Numbered from the stretch's first letter, positions 30,801-38,823 are shown. The stretch is 42,155 nucleotides of DNA from Amycolatopsis kentuckyensis (GCF_002155975.1 NZ_MUMI01000268.1:1-42155); one strand, 5' to 3'. Translations and numbers: made by a program. Notes: a model not told the origin generated them from the letters alone.

Positions 30801-31130
30801 GCCCGCGCCGAGCGGCAGGCTGGTGACCCGTTCGGGTTCGCCGCCGTCCGCCGGGAGCAGCCACAGCTGCGCCGGGCCGTCCTGGGCGCGCAGGAACGCC
30901 AGGCGCGTGCCGTCCGGCGACCACGCCGGCGCCAGGTCGGCCGGGCCGCGGGTGAGCCGGCGCGGCTCGCCGGCTTCGGTCGGGACGAGCCAGAGCGACC
31001 GGGTGTCCTCGTCCTGGTCGCGGTCGGCGGTGCGCAGCACGTACGCGATCCGGGCGCCGTCGGGCGAGATCGCCGGCTGCTCGGGGAAGGCGAAGGCGTC
31101 GAGGTCGTCGATGCCGGGACGTCGGGTCAT
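27822..31130 (-). CDS. S9 prolyl-oligopeptidase fused to an S12 beta-lactamase-like serine hydrolase
   Basis: This is a 1102-residue protein with no stop between its halves. Residues ~10-390 are a WD/beta-propeller-like domain with repeated AWSPDGTRLAF and PAWSPDGSLLAF. Residues ~395-645 are an S9 alpha/beta hydrolase: nucleophile Ser505 (GYSYGGF), Asp586 (GAADDR) and His618 (GASHLF). A short linker (~645-660) leads to an S12 domain with Ser712-x-x-Lys715 (GSITK), Tyr804 (SYCN) and 947-HDG-949 in place of KTG. A C-terminal ~100-residue lipocalin-like segment follows. No signal peptide is seen, so it is cytoplasmic. ATG 31130, after GAGGAG, overlaps the DppF stop by four bases. The S12 half is a paralogue of the 37421-38806 protein. 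It may cleave imported peptides at both L- and D-type bonds. Confidence 0.92.
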   Translation of the reverse strand: MTRRPGIDDLDAFAFPEQPAISPDGARIAYVLRTADRDQDEDTRSLWLVPTEAGEPRRLTRGPADLAPAWSPDGTRLAFLRAQDGPAQLWLLPADGGEPERVTSLPLGAGTPVWRPDGAEIAFAAPVDLAADDGEDAAARARRAGAPVVADRLDFKADGAGLLRMLRKHVHVLDVASGEVRQVTSGDWHAGDPAWSPDGSLLAFAAGPDADADLTFRSGAYVVEPGGEPRLAGSGDGMCGTVTWTADGTALLVVGRRDTAPGHLGLLRIPLDGGETTDLAAPLDRNVMPGAPGYPGALPQLAGSTVLFCARDRGYTHLYAVDLDGGAPRLVVGGTGNAVAAMSAAGGTAAIVLATPTSYGQIATVALPGGEVEVRTAHGPADLEPFPAEEREFTVSDGTVVAGWLLRDPARTGPRPLLLDIHGGPHNAWNGTADAVHLYHQELVARGWAVLLLNPRGSDGYGEAFYTAAVGAWGVADARDFLEPLDTLVAEGVADARRLAVAGYSYGGFMTCYLTSRDDRFAAAVAGGVVSDVVSMAGTSDSGHYLGVAELGAIPSENRAHYAALSPLAQVEKVRTPTLVVHGAADDRCPAGQAEQWFTALRGQGVPTRLVLYPGASHLFILDGKPSHRLDFNRRIVDWVSQYAGEPGRPARVPLDAAHWRRRLAALARKHRVPGASLGILRGDERVVASHGVLNTATGVEVTDDSVFQIGSITKVWTATVAMQLVDEGLVKLDAPIADVLPELRLADPDVTKQVTLRHLLTHTSGIDGDVFTDTGRGDDCLEKFVGLLDEVAQVHPLGATLSYCNSGFVLVGRVIERLTGQTWDAALRERLFTPLGLTHTGTLPEEALLHRAAMGHVAAGEGEPQPAPAWTLPRSAGPAGLITASAADVLAFARMHLAGGGEVLSEASAAAMTEWQADLPDKHTLGDSWGLGWIRFDWDGHRVIGHDGNTIGQSAFLRLLPSHDLAVTLLANGGNTRDLYEELYREIFASLAGVALPRPISPPAVPPSVAVADFVGVYERASMRIEVFEREAGLRMRQTITGPIAELVPEPTTEHDLLPLGGPQFAFREPGTRSWISATFYTLPTGERYLHSGVRATPKAE

Positions 31131-32092
31131 GCGGATCTCCTCGTGGGATGGCCGGCGGCGAAGTGGCACGCCGCGGAGTGGGGCCGGCCCGCGGCCTCGC
31201 CGGCCGGGTCGGCGGTGACGCAGACGGTGCGATCGGGGTGCACGAGCGGCCCGATCGGGCAGCGCGGGTGGTAGCGGCACCCGGACGGCGGGTGGTGCGG
31301 GTCGGCGGGTTCGGTGTCGGCGAGCGCGGCGGTGCCGGGTTCGGCGCCGTCGCCGGGGTCGTCGAGCAGGCTCCGGTGCGCGGACGGCGCGGCGGCCAGC
31401 AAGTCCCGCGTGTAGGGGTGCTTCGGATCGGTGAGGACCTGTCCGGCGGGCCCGGCCTCGACGATCCGGCCCAGGTACATCACCGCGACGACGTCGCTGA
31501 CGTACCGCACCACGGCGAGGTTGTGCGAGATGAACAGCATCGACAGCGCCAGCCGCCGCTGCACCTCCCGCACCAGGTTGAGCACGGCGCCCTGCACCGA
31601 GACGTCGAGCGCGGAGGTGATCTCGTCGGCGATCAGCACCTTCGGCCGCCCCGCCAGCGCCCGGGCGAGCGCGACACGCTGCCGTTGCCCGCCCGAGAGC
31701 TGCCCGGGCAGCAGGTCCGCCCGTTCGGGGTCGAGGTTCACCAGGTCGAGCAGCCGGGCCACCTCGGCCCGGCGCCCGGCGCCGCGGGGCATCGCCTCGG
31801 CGATCGACTCCCCGATCGCCATCCGAGGGTCCAGCGAGGAATACGGGTCCTGGAACACCATCTGCAGCGGACGCCGCCGGGGCAGCCGGCGCACGTCGAC
31901 GCCGTCGAGCAGCACCCGCCCCGCGCTGACCGGGGCGAGCCCGGCGGCCGCGCGCGCGAGGGTCGACTTGCCGGAGCCGGACTCGCCGACCAGGCCGACG
32001 ACCTGTCCGGAAGGGACGGTCAGGCGGACGCCGTCGACCGCGGTCAGCTTGCCGTAGCGGACGCTCACCGCGTCGAACTCCAGTGCGCTCAT
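31127..32092 (-). CDS. Peptide ABC transporter ATP-binding protein (DppF/OppF type)
   Basis: This 321-residue ATPase has Walker A GESGSGKST (36-44), Q-loop MVFQDPYSSLDP, signature LSGGQRQR (132-139), Walker B KVLIADE (151-157) and the switch histidine in LFISHNLAV. The C-terminal extension with GCRYHPRCP and TVCVTADP is the cysteine-containing tail of oligopeptide transporters, which in some members binds an Fe-S cluster. It pairs with the ATPase half of the upstream fusion to drive peptide import. ATG 32092 and the stop at 31127 both take part in ATGA overlaps with neighbours. Confidence 0.95.
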   Translation of the reverse strand: MSALEFDAVSVRYGKLTAVDGVRLTVPSGQVVGLVGESGSGKSTLARAAAGLAPVSAGRVLLDGVDVRRLPRRRPLQMVFQDPYSSLDPRMAIGESIAEAMPRGAGRRAEVARLLDLVNLDPERADLLPGQLSGGQRQRVALARALAGRPKVLIADEITSALDVSVQGAVLNLVREVQRRLALSMLFISHNLAVVRYVSDVVAVMYLGRIVEAGPAGQVLTDPKHPYTRDLLAAAPSAHRSLLDDPGDGAEPGTAALADTEPADPHHPPSGCRYHPRCPIGPLVHPDRTVCVTADPAGEAAGRPHSAACHFAAGHPTRRSA

Positions 32093-33966
32093 GCGGCACC
32101 CTCCTCGTGCGACTGTCCGGAAAGGACACTGACCTGGGGGTGCCAGCAGGCGACGCGGTGGCCGTCCGCCGCCGGTTCGAGCACCGGGTCTTCGGTGCGG
32201 CAGCGGTCCGAGGCCACCGGGCACCGGGCGGCGAACGCGCAGCCTGCGGGCACCCGGCCCGGTTCCGGCGGGCGGCCGGGGATGACTTCGAGGGGCTGGT
32301 CGCGGTCGGTCTCGAGGTCGATGGTGGTGGCCAGCAGCGCCCGCGTGTACGGGTGCCGGGCCGGGGCGCCGGTCGGCAGGTCCTCGACGATCCGGCCGGC
32401 GTACATCACCAGCATCCGTTCGCACGTCTGGGAAACGACGGCGATGTCGTGGCTGATCAGCAGGATCGCCGCGCCCTCGGCCTCGCGCGTGCGGGCCAGC
32501 AGGCGCAGCACCTGCCGCTGCACGGTGACGTCGAGCGCGGTCGTCGGCTCGTCGGCGACGATCAGCTTCGGCCGGCCCATCAGGCCCATGCCGATCATCG
32601 CCCGCTGCCGCATGCCGCCGGAGAACTCGTGCGGGTACTGCCGCGCGCGCAGCTCGGGGGCCGGGACGCGCACCGCGGCCAGCCGGTCCACCGCACGGGC
32701 GAACGCCGCCCGCCGCGACAGGCCGTGGTGCTGCTCGGACACCTCCGCCAGCTGGCCGCCGACCCGGCGGGCCGGGTTGAACGACGTCATCGGGTCCTGG
32801 AACACCATCGCCAGCGCGGTGCCGAGCTCCCGGTCGGAGGCGGTGTGCAAGGGCTTCCCGGCGAACTCGAGCCGGTCGGCGGTGACCACGCCGGGGGCTT
32901 CGACCAGGCGGGACACGGCCAGCGCGGTCAGGCTCTTGCCGGAGCCGGACTCGCCGACCACGCCGATCGCTTCGCCGGCGCGGACGCTGAAACTGACCCC
33001 GCGCACCGGAACCGTCCAGCCGGCCGCCCCGGGGAACGCCACCCGGAGGTTCTCCACCACGAGCACGGCGTCCGCGGGCGGCTCGCCGAGCGCGGGCCGG
33101 GCCGCGGGAAGCGGCGGCGCCCCACGCCGGGTCGCGCGCGTCCGGACCCCGACCACCGCGGCGACCGTCTCGCCGACCAGGTTGAACGCCAGCCCGGCGA
33201 GCACCACCGCCGCGGCCGGGGCGAGCGCGGCCACCGGGGTGACGTAGATGCCGTCCAGGCCTTCGCGCAGCAGCCGTCCCCAGTCGTAGTCCGGCGCCTG
33301 CACGCCGATCCCGAGGAACGACAACCCGGCGAAGGCCAGCAGCGCCGAGCCCGCCCCGATGGTCGCGTTCACGACGAGCGGCTCGCCGATGTTCGGCAGC
33401 ACGTGCCGGGCCAGCAGCCGGACCCGGCCGACACCGGCGATCCGGGCCGCGGCCACGAAGTCACGGCCGCTGACCGACGCCGAGAGCGTCTGCACGAGCC
33501 GGGCGAACGCCGGCGCCGTCGCGAAGCCGATCGCCAGCACCGCGCCCTGCGTGCCGACACCGAAGATCACCGCGAGGAACAGGGCCAGCAGCAGCCCGGG
33601 GAACGCGACGGCGATGTCGACGACCGCCGTGAGCAGCCGGCCCGCCCGCCGGGGCAGCACGGACGGCAGTGTCCCGAGCACGACACCGGTGCCGGCGCCG
33701 ATCGCGGTCGCGAGCACGGCCAGCCCGACCGAGAGCCGGGTCGCGACCAGGGTGCGCAGCAGCAGGTCCCGGCCGAGGGAGTCGGTGCCGAACGGGTGCG
33801 CCCCGGACGGTCCCTGGCCGATCGCGTCGGTGTCGATCGCGGCCGCGCCGTCGCCCCAGAGCAACGGGGCCAGCGCGGCCAGGACGACGACCAGGGCCAG
33901 CAGCACCGCCGAGCACGCGCCGACCGGCGTGCGCACGGCCGCCGCCCACGTCCCGCGTCGCGCCAT
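32089..33966 (-). CDS. Peptide ABC transporter permease-ATPase fusion (DppC-DppD)
   Basis: This single 625-residue chain joins two usual subunits. Residues 1-~275 are a DppC-type permease: an N-terminal helix, HPFGTDSLGRDLLLRT (58-72) and the EAA loop GRDFVAAARIAGVGRVRLLA (167-186). After a linker (~276-298, with RATRRGAPPLPAARPAL), residues ~299-625 are a DppD-type ATPase: Walker A GESGSGKS (338-345), signature FSGGMRQR (448-455), Walker B KLIVADE (467-473) and the cysteine tail CAFAARCPV. The permease therefore carries one nucleotide-binding domain, while the other is supplied by the separate DppF protein. Such fusions occur in some actinobacterial and other peptide transporters but are uncommon. 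ATG 33966 lies one base after the DppB stop. Confidence 0.94.
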   Translation of the reverse strand: MARRGTWAAAVRTPVGACSAVLLALVVVLAALAPLLWGDGAAAIDTDAIGQGPSGAHPFGTDSLGRDLLLRTLVATRLSVGLAVLATAIGAGTGVVLGTLPSVLPRRAGRLLTAVVDIAVAFPGLLLALFLAVIFGVGTQGAVLAIGFATAPAFARLVQTLSASVSGRDFVAAARIAGVGRVRLLARHVLPNIGEPLVVNATIGAGSALLAFAGLSFLGIGVQAPDYDWGRLLREGLDGIYVTPVAALAPAAAVVLAGLAFNLVGETVAAVVGVRTRATRRGAPPLPAARPALGEPPADAVLVVENLRVAFPGAAGWTVPVRGVSFSVRAGEAIGVVGESGSGKSLTALAVSRLVEAPGVVTADRLEFAGKPLHTASDRELGTALAMVFQDPMTSFNPARRVGGQLAEVSEQHHGLSRRAAFARAVDRLAAVRVPAPELRARQYPHEFSGGMRQRAMIGMGLMGRPKLIVADEPTTALDVTVQRQVLRLLARTREAEGAAILLISHDIAVVSQTCERMLVMYAGRIVEDLPTGAPARHPYTRALLATTIDLETDRDQPLEVIPGRPPEPGRVPAGCAFAARCPVASDRCRTEDPVLEPAADGHRVACWHPQVSVLSGQSHEEGAA

Positions 33967-33967
33967 C

Positions 33968-34948
33968 TCACGCCTCCCGAATGGCCGAGCGCGGGTCGAG
34001 CAGCCCGAGCACGACGTCGACCAGCAGGTTCACCAGCAGCACGCCGACGCCGTAGACGAGCACGATCCCCTGCACCAGCGGGTAGTCCTTCTGGAGGATC
34101 GACTGCACGATCGTCGAGCCGAGGCCGGGCCAGGCGAAGACGTTCTCGACCAGCACCGTGCCCGCGACCATCCCGGTCAGCATCAGCCCGCCCAGCGTCA
34201 GGGTCGCGGTCAGCGCGTTCGGCAGGGCGTGCCGGACGTAGACCAGCCGCGCGGGCAGCCGCTTCGCCCGCGCGGTGCGGACGAAGTCGGCGCCCAGCAC
34301 GGACAGCAGCTCCACCCGGACGATCCGCGCCAGCACCGCCGACGGCCCGGTGGCCAGGGCCGCGACCGGCAGCACGTACGCACTCGCGCCGTCGCCGCCG
34401 GCCACCGGGAACCAGCCGAGGCCGACCGCGAGCAGCGCCACCAGCGCGACCGCCACCAGGAACTCCGGGACGGCGGCGAGGAAGGCGCTCACCGACGTGA
34501 AGGCCAGTTCGCTGCCCCGCCGGCGGCCGCCGCGGGTCAGCACCGCGAAGGTCACGCCGACCGGGATCGCGACGGCGACGACGACCGCGAAGGCCAGGAC
34601 CGCCAGCTGCAGCGTCGCCGGCAGCCGGTCGCCGATCACCTGCGTGACCGGCTGGCCGCTCGCCATCGACGTCCCGAGGTCACCGGTGACCAGGCCGCGC
34701 AGGTAGTGCCCGTACTGCACCCACAAGGGGTCGTCGAGGCCGAGCTCCAGCCGCTTCGCCCGCACCAGGTCGGCCGGGGCGGTCATGCCGAGCGCCGCGC
34801 GCACGGGGTCACCGGGGACCAGGTGGATCATCAGGAAGGCCGCGGTGACCAGCGCCCACAGCGAGACGGCGAACCGGGTCAGCCGCCGGGCGGCGAACGC
34901 CGGCCACGGTCCGCCGCGCAGCCGCGCGGGCGCCGCCGCCGTGGTCAT
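33968..34948 (-). CDS. Peptide ABC transporter permease (DppB type)
   Basis: This 326-residue membrane protein starts with helix 1, VSLWALVTAAFLMIHLVPGD, and PVRAALGMTAPADLV, characteristic of DppB/OppB proteins. The EAA loop, GADFVRTARAKRLPARLVYV, couples to an ATPase, and the final VLVYGVGVLLVNLLVDVVLG and DPRSAI complete the family pattern. Six or so membrane segments are visible. It forms the translocation pore with the permease half of the following fusion. The start, ATG 34948, overlaps the binding-protein stop (ATGA), so the importer subunits are translationally coupled. Confidence 0.95.
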   Translation of the reverse strand: MTTAAAPARLRGGPWPAFAARRLTRFAVSLWALVTAAFLMIHLVPGDPVRAALGMTAPADLVRAKRLELGLDDPLWVQYGHYLRGLVTGDLGTSMASGQPVTQVIGDRLPATLQLAVLAFAVVVAVAIPVGVTFAVLTRGGRRRGSELAFTSVSAFLAAVPEFLVAVALVALLAVGLGWFPVAGGDGASAYVLPVAALATGPSAVLARIVRVELLSVLGADFVRTARAKRLPARLVYVRHALPNALTATLTLGGLMLTGMVAGTVLVENVFAWPGLGSTIVQSILQKDYPLVQGIVLVYGVGVLLVNLLVDVVLGLLDPRSAIREA

Positions 34949-36537
34949 CGCGCGTACATCCGGATCGACGACGGGGTGATGCTGCCCTGGCTGACCTCGA
35001 ACCGCGCACCGCTCGCGTAGTACGGCACGACGGAGTCGATGTAGGGCACCACGTCGACACGCTCGACCAACGCGGTCTCGGCGGCCTGCCAGGCCGGGCA
35101 GCTGGCCTCGCCGCTCATCGCGGCCGCCTGCTTCACGCCCTGGTCGTAGGCGGGGTTGGCGATGTGGCCGAAGTTGGTCCCGTCCGGTGCCGCCGGGCCG
35201 GACACGAACGGCACCAGCTGGCTGGGCAGGGTGAGCCCGAGCGGCCCGAGCGACACCTCCCACTCGCCGGTGCCGAACAGCACCTGGGACAGCCCGGGAC
35301 TGTCGACGGCCTTGAGCGTGACCTCGGCACCGAGGGCCTTCCACGTCTGCTGGGCCAGTTCGGCGGTGGGGGCCATCGTCGGGCCGAGCTGGGTGCCGTA
35401 GAGGACGGTGAGCGTCAACCGCTTGCCGCCCTTGACGCGCACGCCGTCCGGGCCGGCCTTCCAGCCCGCGCCGTCCAAAGCGGACGCGGCCGCCGCCGGG
35501 TCGTGCGTGGGCAGGTGGCCGCTGACGGTGTCGCCCGAGCACGCCTTCGGCTCGGCGGTGACCAGGCTCTGCGACGGCTTGCCGGTACCGGTGGTCAGCA
35601 CCTTGCCGAGCTGGGCCAGGTCGAGCGCCTGGGTCAGCGCGCGCCGCACGGTTTCGTCCTGGCCGGGGCGCCCGGCGGCCTGGTTGTAGAAGATCTCCCC
35701 GAGCGGGGCGAGGAAGTCGGCGTGGAAGAGCTTGCGCGCTTCGAGCCGCTGGCGGTCCGGCCCGTTGATCTGGCTCGCGTTGAGCTCGCCGGACAGCAGC
35801 AGGTTCGCCGCCGTCGCGGTGTTCGGGACGACCCGGGCGACGACCTTGTCCGGCAGGCCCGGCTGCTGCGCCCGCCAGTCCCCCGGTCCCCACGTGTAGT
35901 CCTTGCGGCGGGTGAACGTGTAGTGGTCGTTCGGCACGATCTCGGAGACGGCGAACATGCCGGTGCCGCTGCCGCCCGCGGCCAGGAGCTTCCGGTCGGC
36001 CAGCCCCTTGCCGCAGACGATCGGCAGGCTGCCGACGTTGCGGAGCAGGAACGCGTCGGGCGCACCGCTGGTGACGGTGATCGTCCGGGTGGCTTCGTCG
36101 GCGGCGGCCTTGGTGCCGGGCGCGATCGTCAGGCCGGCGAACGGCGACTTGTTGGCCGGGTCGCCGACGAACCCGATGTTCGCGGCGGCGTCGGCGGCGG
36201 TCAGCGGGCTGCCGTCGGCGCAGGTGATGCCGGGGCGCAGGGTGAACTTCGCCGTGGTCGTCGTGGCGTCCCACTTTTCGGCGAGTTCCGGGAGCGGCTT
36301 GCCGTCGGGGGCGAGTTCGAGCAGGGAGTCGTAGAGGAACCGGCCGACCTGGCCGGCCACCGCCAGCACCGACATGTGCGGGTCGAGGCTGCCCGGGTCG
36401 GAGGGCAGCCCGAGGGTGAAGGTCTTGCCGTCGGCGAGGGTGCCGCCGGACGCGCCGGCGTCACCCGGTCCCGCGCAGGCCGTGGCCGCGAGGGCGAGCG
36501 CGCCGAGCAGGACCACCGCCGTCCGTGTCTGGGTCAT
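34945..36537 (-). CDS. Peptide ABC transporter substrate-binding lipoprotein (SBP_bac_5)
   Basis: This 530-residue family-5 binding protein starts at ATG 36537, following GGAAGG. The signal sequence ends LAATACAGPG, giving a lipid-anchored Cys21. The mature start, KTFTLGLPSDPGSLDPHMSV, is typical of dipeptide/oligopeptide receptors. LYDSLLELAPDGKPLPELAE, KFTLRPGITCADGSPLTAAD and NPAYDQGVKQAAA are other family landmarks. It should capture a peptide or related amide outside the membrane and deliver it to DppB/DppC. The neighbours suggest D-residue-containing peptides, but the pocket residues cannot confirm this. It is coupled by ATGA overlaps on both sides. Confidence 0.95.
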   Translation of the reverse strand: MTQTRTAVVLLGALALAATACAGPGDAGASGGTLADGKTFTLGLPSDPGSLDPHMSVLAVAGQVGRFLYDSLLELAPDGKPLPELAEKWDATTTTAKFTLRPGITCADGSPLTAADAAANIGFVGDPANKSPFAGLTIAPGTKAAADEATRTITVTSGAPDAFLLRNVGSLPIVCGKGLADRKLLAAGGSGTGMFAVSEIVPNDHYTFTRRKDYTWGPGDWRAQQPGLPDKVVARVVPNTATAANLLLSGELNASQINGPDRQRLEARKLFHADFLAPLGEIFYNQAAGRPGQDETVRRALTQALDLAQLGKVLTTGTGKPSQSLVTAEPKACSGDTVSGHLPTHDPAAAASALDGAGWKAGPDGVRVKGGKRLTLTVLYGTQLGPTMAPTAELAQQTWKALGAEVTLKAVDSPGLSQVLFGTGEWEVSLGPLGLTLPSQLVPFVSGPAAPDGTNFGHIANPAYDQGVKQAAAMSGEASCPAWQAAETALVERVDVVPYIDSVVPYYASGARFEVSQGSITPSSIRMYAR

Positions 36538-37424
36538 GGGGTTTCCTTCCGCAGGTGGTCGACGGCGAGCCGGCCGGCCCGGCCGATCGCCGCGTCGATG
36601 GCGGGTTGCCGGTCGGCCAGGGAGTTCGCGCGGGTGAACACCGCGACGGCGAAGCGGCGACCGTCCGGATAGGACACGACACCGGCTTCGTTGCGCACCG
36701 ACGGCAAGGTGCCGGTCTTGGCCGCGACCCCGACGTCCGAAGGGAAGCCGGACGAGAGGCGGTGCGGCCAGATCTGCCGGGCCAGCATCGAGCGCACCCG
36801 TTCGCACGCCGCCGGGTCGCCGGCGCGGTCGGTCCACACGGCGTCGAGCAGCTCGGTGATCTCCCGGGGCGTCGACGACGTGGTGCGCTCGGGGTCCAGC
36901 ACCGCGAGCTTCCGCGTCTGCTCGGGGGTCGCACCCGCGAACACCGCGTCGATGCCGGCGTCCGCGGGCGCCCCGACGTCGGCGAGCACCGAGGCGAACA
37001 GGTCCTCGCAGCAGCCGATCAGCCGGGTGCGGTGCAGGCCGAGGTCGGCCGGCACGCGGTCGACGGCCGCCGCCCCGATCCGGTGGTAGACGACGTCGGT
37101 GGCGGCGTTGTCGCTCATCGTCAGCATGACCAGCGCGAGGTCGCGCCAGCTCATCTCGACGTCGTCGGCGCAGCCCGCGGTGCCGATGCCGCCGATGCGG
37201 TAGCGCGGCCCGACGCGGGTGCGGGCGGTCTCGTCCAGCCGTCCCGCGGCGGCTTCCCGCGCGTAGGCGACGGCGACCAGGATCTTGAACACCGACGCCA
37301 GCACCACCGGATCGTCCGCGCCGACGGCCACCGAAGGGCCGCCGCCGATCTCCCGCGCGTGCAGGAACCCGCGCGCGCCCGCGTCCGCGAAGACTTCGGC
37401 GATCTCCGCCTCGACCGCGCTCAC
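36534..37424 (-). CDS. Class A beta-lactamase-like serine hydrolase, cytoplasmic
   Basis: This 296-residue protein carries the penicillin-recognising triad: Ser44-x-x-Lys47 (ASVFKI), 104-SDN-106 (MSDNAATD) and 236-KTG-238 (AAKTGTLP). True class A beta-lactamases also have a deacylating Glu166 in an omega loop with E-x-x-L-N. I do not find that motif, only acidic stretches such as TPREITELLDAVW. Unlike resistance enzymes it has no signal peptide: the first residues, MSAVEAEIAEVFADAG, are acidic and helical. GTG 37424 overlaps the stop of the S12 gene and its stop overlaps the binding-protein start. It may be an amidase or esterase acting on an imported D-peptide or beta-lactam-like compound. 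Resistance to beta-lactams in the periplasm-like space is unlikely. Confidence 0.85.
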   Translation of the reverse strand: MSAVEAEIAEVFADAGARGFLHAREIGGGPSVAVGADDPVVLASVFKILVAVAYAREAAAGRLDETARTRVGPRYRIGGIGTAGCADDVEMSWRDLALVMLTMSDNAATDVVYHRIGAAAVDRVPADLGLHRTRLIGCCEDLFASVLADVGAPADAGIDAVFAGATPEQTRKLAVLDPERTTSSTPREITELLDAVWTDRAGDPAACERVRSMLARQIWPHRLSSGFPSDVGVAAKTGTLPSVRNEAGVVSYPDGRRFAVAVFTRANSLADRQPAIDAAIGRAGRLAVDHLRKETP

Positions 37425-38806
37425 GCGTCGACCCGCCGGTCGGCGCGGCCGGTGTGCAGGTACAGCGCGCGCCCGGTGCCGTCGTCGCCGACGAAGGCGT
37501 GCGGGACGTACATGCCCTGCATCGGCTCGGCCAGGATGAGCGTGTCGCCGTTCAGCGCGACCAGCTCGGTCTTGTCCGGCTTGGCCAGCTCCGCGAGGAT
37601 CCCCTTCGGGACGCGCTCGACCCAGACCCGGCCGTCGTCGTCCTGGCTGACCACGATGTCGGCCACCGACGAGGAGTACTCGCCGACGTACCGCGAGGCG
37701 TCGACGCGTGGCGCGGCCGGGTCCGGCACCGGCGGCACGGCCAGTTCGATGCCGGTCAGCTCGCGCAGGACGTGCCCGAGGACCTCGGTGTAGACGGCGA
37801 TCGGGTCGCCGCCGTTGGTCAGCAGGGCCACCGCGACGTCGTGCTCCGGCGCCACGCGCAGGAACGCGGACTGGCCGATCGTGCCGCCGTCGTGGCCGAC
37901 GACCACTCCGCCCGGCGCGTCGAACAGCGACCAGCCGAGCCCCCACGCGTCGCCGAAGAGGCCGAGCTCGGGCAGCTCCACCAGGCGTTCCCGCATCGCG
38001 CGGGCGCTGTCCGCGCCGAGCATGCGGGTGCCGTCGGGGCCCTCGCCGTCCCGCAGGTGCATGGCGGCGAACGTGACGAGGTCCCGCGGGCGCATCGCGA
38101 GCATCGAGCCGGCCGGGGCGTTGGACGGCGCCAGCGCCCAGGTGCCCGCGGGTTCCGGGGCGGCGCCGGGCGAGGGCGTCAGGTGCCCGAGCGCGGCGCG
38201 GAACCGGATCGCCTCGTACGGGCTCGGCGCCGCGTGCGTCAGGCCGAGCGGCGTGAACAGGTGGTCCTGGAGGCACTCGTCGTAGGTCTTGCCGCGCAGC
38301 ACTTCCACGAGCCGGCCGAGCACGCAGTAGGCGGCGTTGTTGTAGGAGAACATCTCGCCGGGCTCGAACAGCTGGGGGACGTCGCCGAGCGTCGCGACGT
38401 ACTTCTCGATGCAGTCGGCGCCGCGGCCGGTGTCGGTGAAGATGTCGCCTTCGAACCCGGCGGTGTGGCACAGCAGCTGCCGGACGGTGATCCGCGCGGC
38501 CGCGGCCGCGTCGCCGAGCACGAATTCCGGCAGGTACTTCCGGACCGGCTGGTCGAGGTCGAGCCCGCCGTCGTCGACGAGCTGCAGCACGAGGGTGGCC
38601 GTCCAGACCTTGGTGATCGAGCCGATCTGGAACAGCGAGTCGGCGTCGGCTTCGACACCGGTGGCCTTGTTGAGCACCCCGGCGGCGTGGTCGACGATCT
38701 CGCCGCCGGCGTACACGGCGACGGCCGCGCCGGGCACGTCGTGCTCGGCCAGCAGGGCGGGGAGCCGGGTGTGCAGCCAGGCGGAGAGTTCGGGGAGTTT
38801 CGACAT
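37421..38806 (-). CDS. S12-family serine hydrolase (class C beta-lactamase / D-aminopeptidase-like)
   Basis: This 461-residue protein starts at ATG 38806 after GAGAGG. The S12 active site is Ser63-x-x-Lys66 (GSITK), Tyr155-Asn-Asn157 (SYNN) and GHDG in place of KTG. An N-terminal domain of about 350 residues is followed by a ~100-residue beta-rich extension (DASRYVGEYSSSVADIVVSQ), as in D-aminopeptidases and esterases of this family. No signal peptide is present. It is closely related to the C-terminal half of the 27822-31130 protein: both share FTDTGRG, LFTPLGLTH, GHDG and a similar tail. Family members hydrolyse D-amino acid amides, D-Ala-D-Ala or esters. In this cluster cleavage of imported D-peptides is the natural guess. 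Confidence 0.92.
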   Translation of the reverse strand: MSKLPELSAWLHTRLPALLAEHDVPGAAVAVYAGGEIVDHAAGVLNKATGVEADADSLFQIGSITKVWTATLVLQLVDDGGLDLDQPVRKYLPEFVLGDAAAAARITVRQLLCHTAGFEGDIFTDTGRGADCIEKYVATLGDVPQLFEPGEMFSYNNAAYCVLGRLVEVLRGKTYDECLQDHLFTPLGLTHAAPSPYEAIRFRAALGHLTPSPGAAPEPAGTWALAPSNAPAGSMLAMRPRDLVTFAAMHLRDGEGPDGTRMLGADSARAMRERLVELPELGLFGDAWGLGWSLFDAPGGVVVGHDGGTIGQSAFLRVAPEHDVAVALLTNGGDPIAVYTEVLGHVLRELTGIELAVPPVPDPAAPRVDASRYVGEYSSSVADIVVSQDDDGRVWVERVPKGILAELAKPDKTELVALNGDTLILAEPMQGMYVPHAFVGDDGTGRALYLHTGRADRRVDA

Positions 38807-38823
38807 GGGGACCTCTCGTTTCG

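Noticed and set aside
27822..32129. Reading the fusion protein as 1435 residues starting upstream of 31130
   Set aside because: The extra N-terminal part is an out-of-frame translation of the DppF gene; ATG 31130 has GAGGAG and overlaps the DppF stop.
36534..37424. Beta-lactam resistance gene
   Set aside because: There is no signal peptide and no Glu166-type omega loop, and the context is peptide import and amino acid metabolism.
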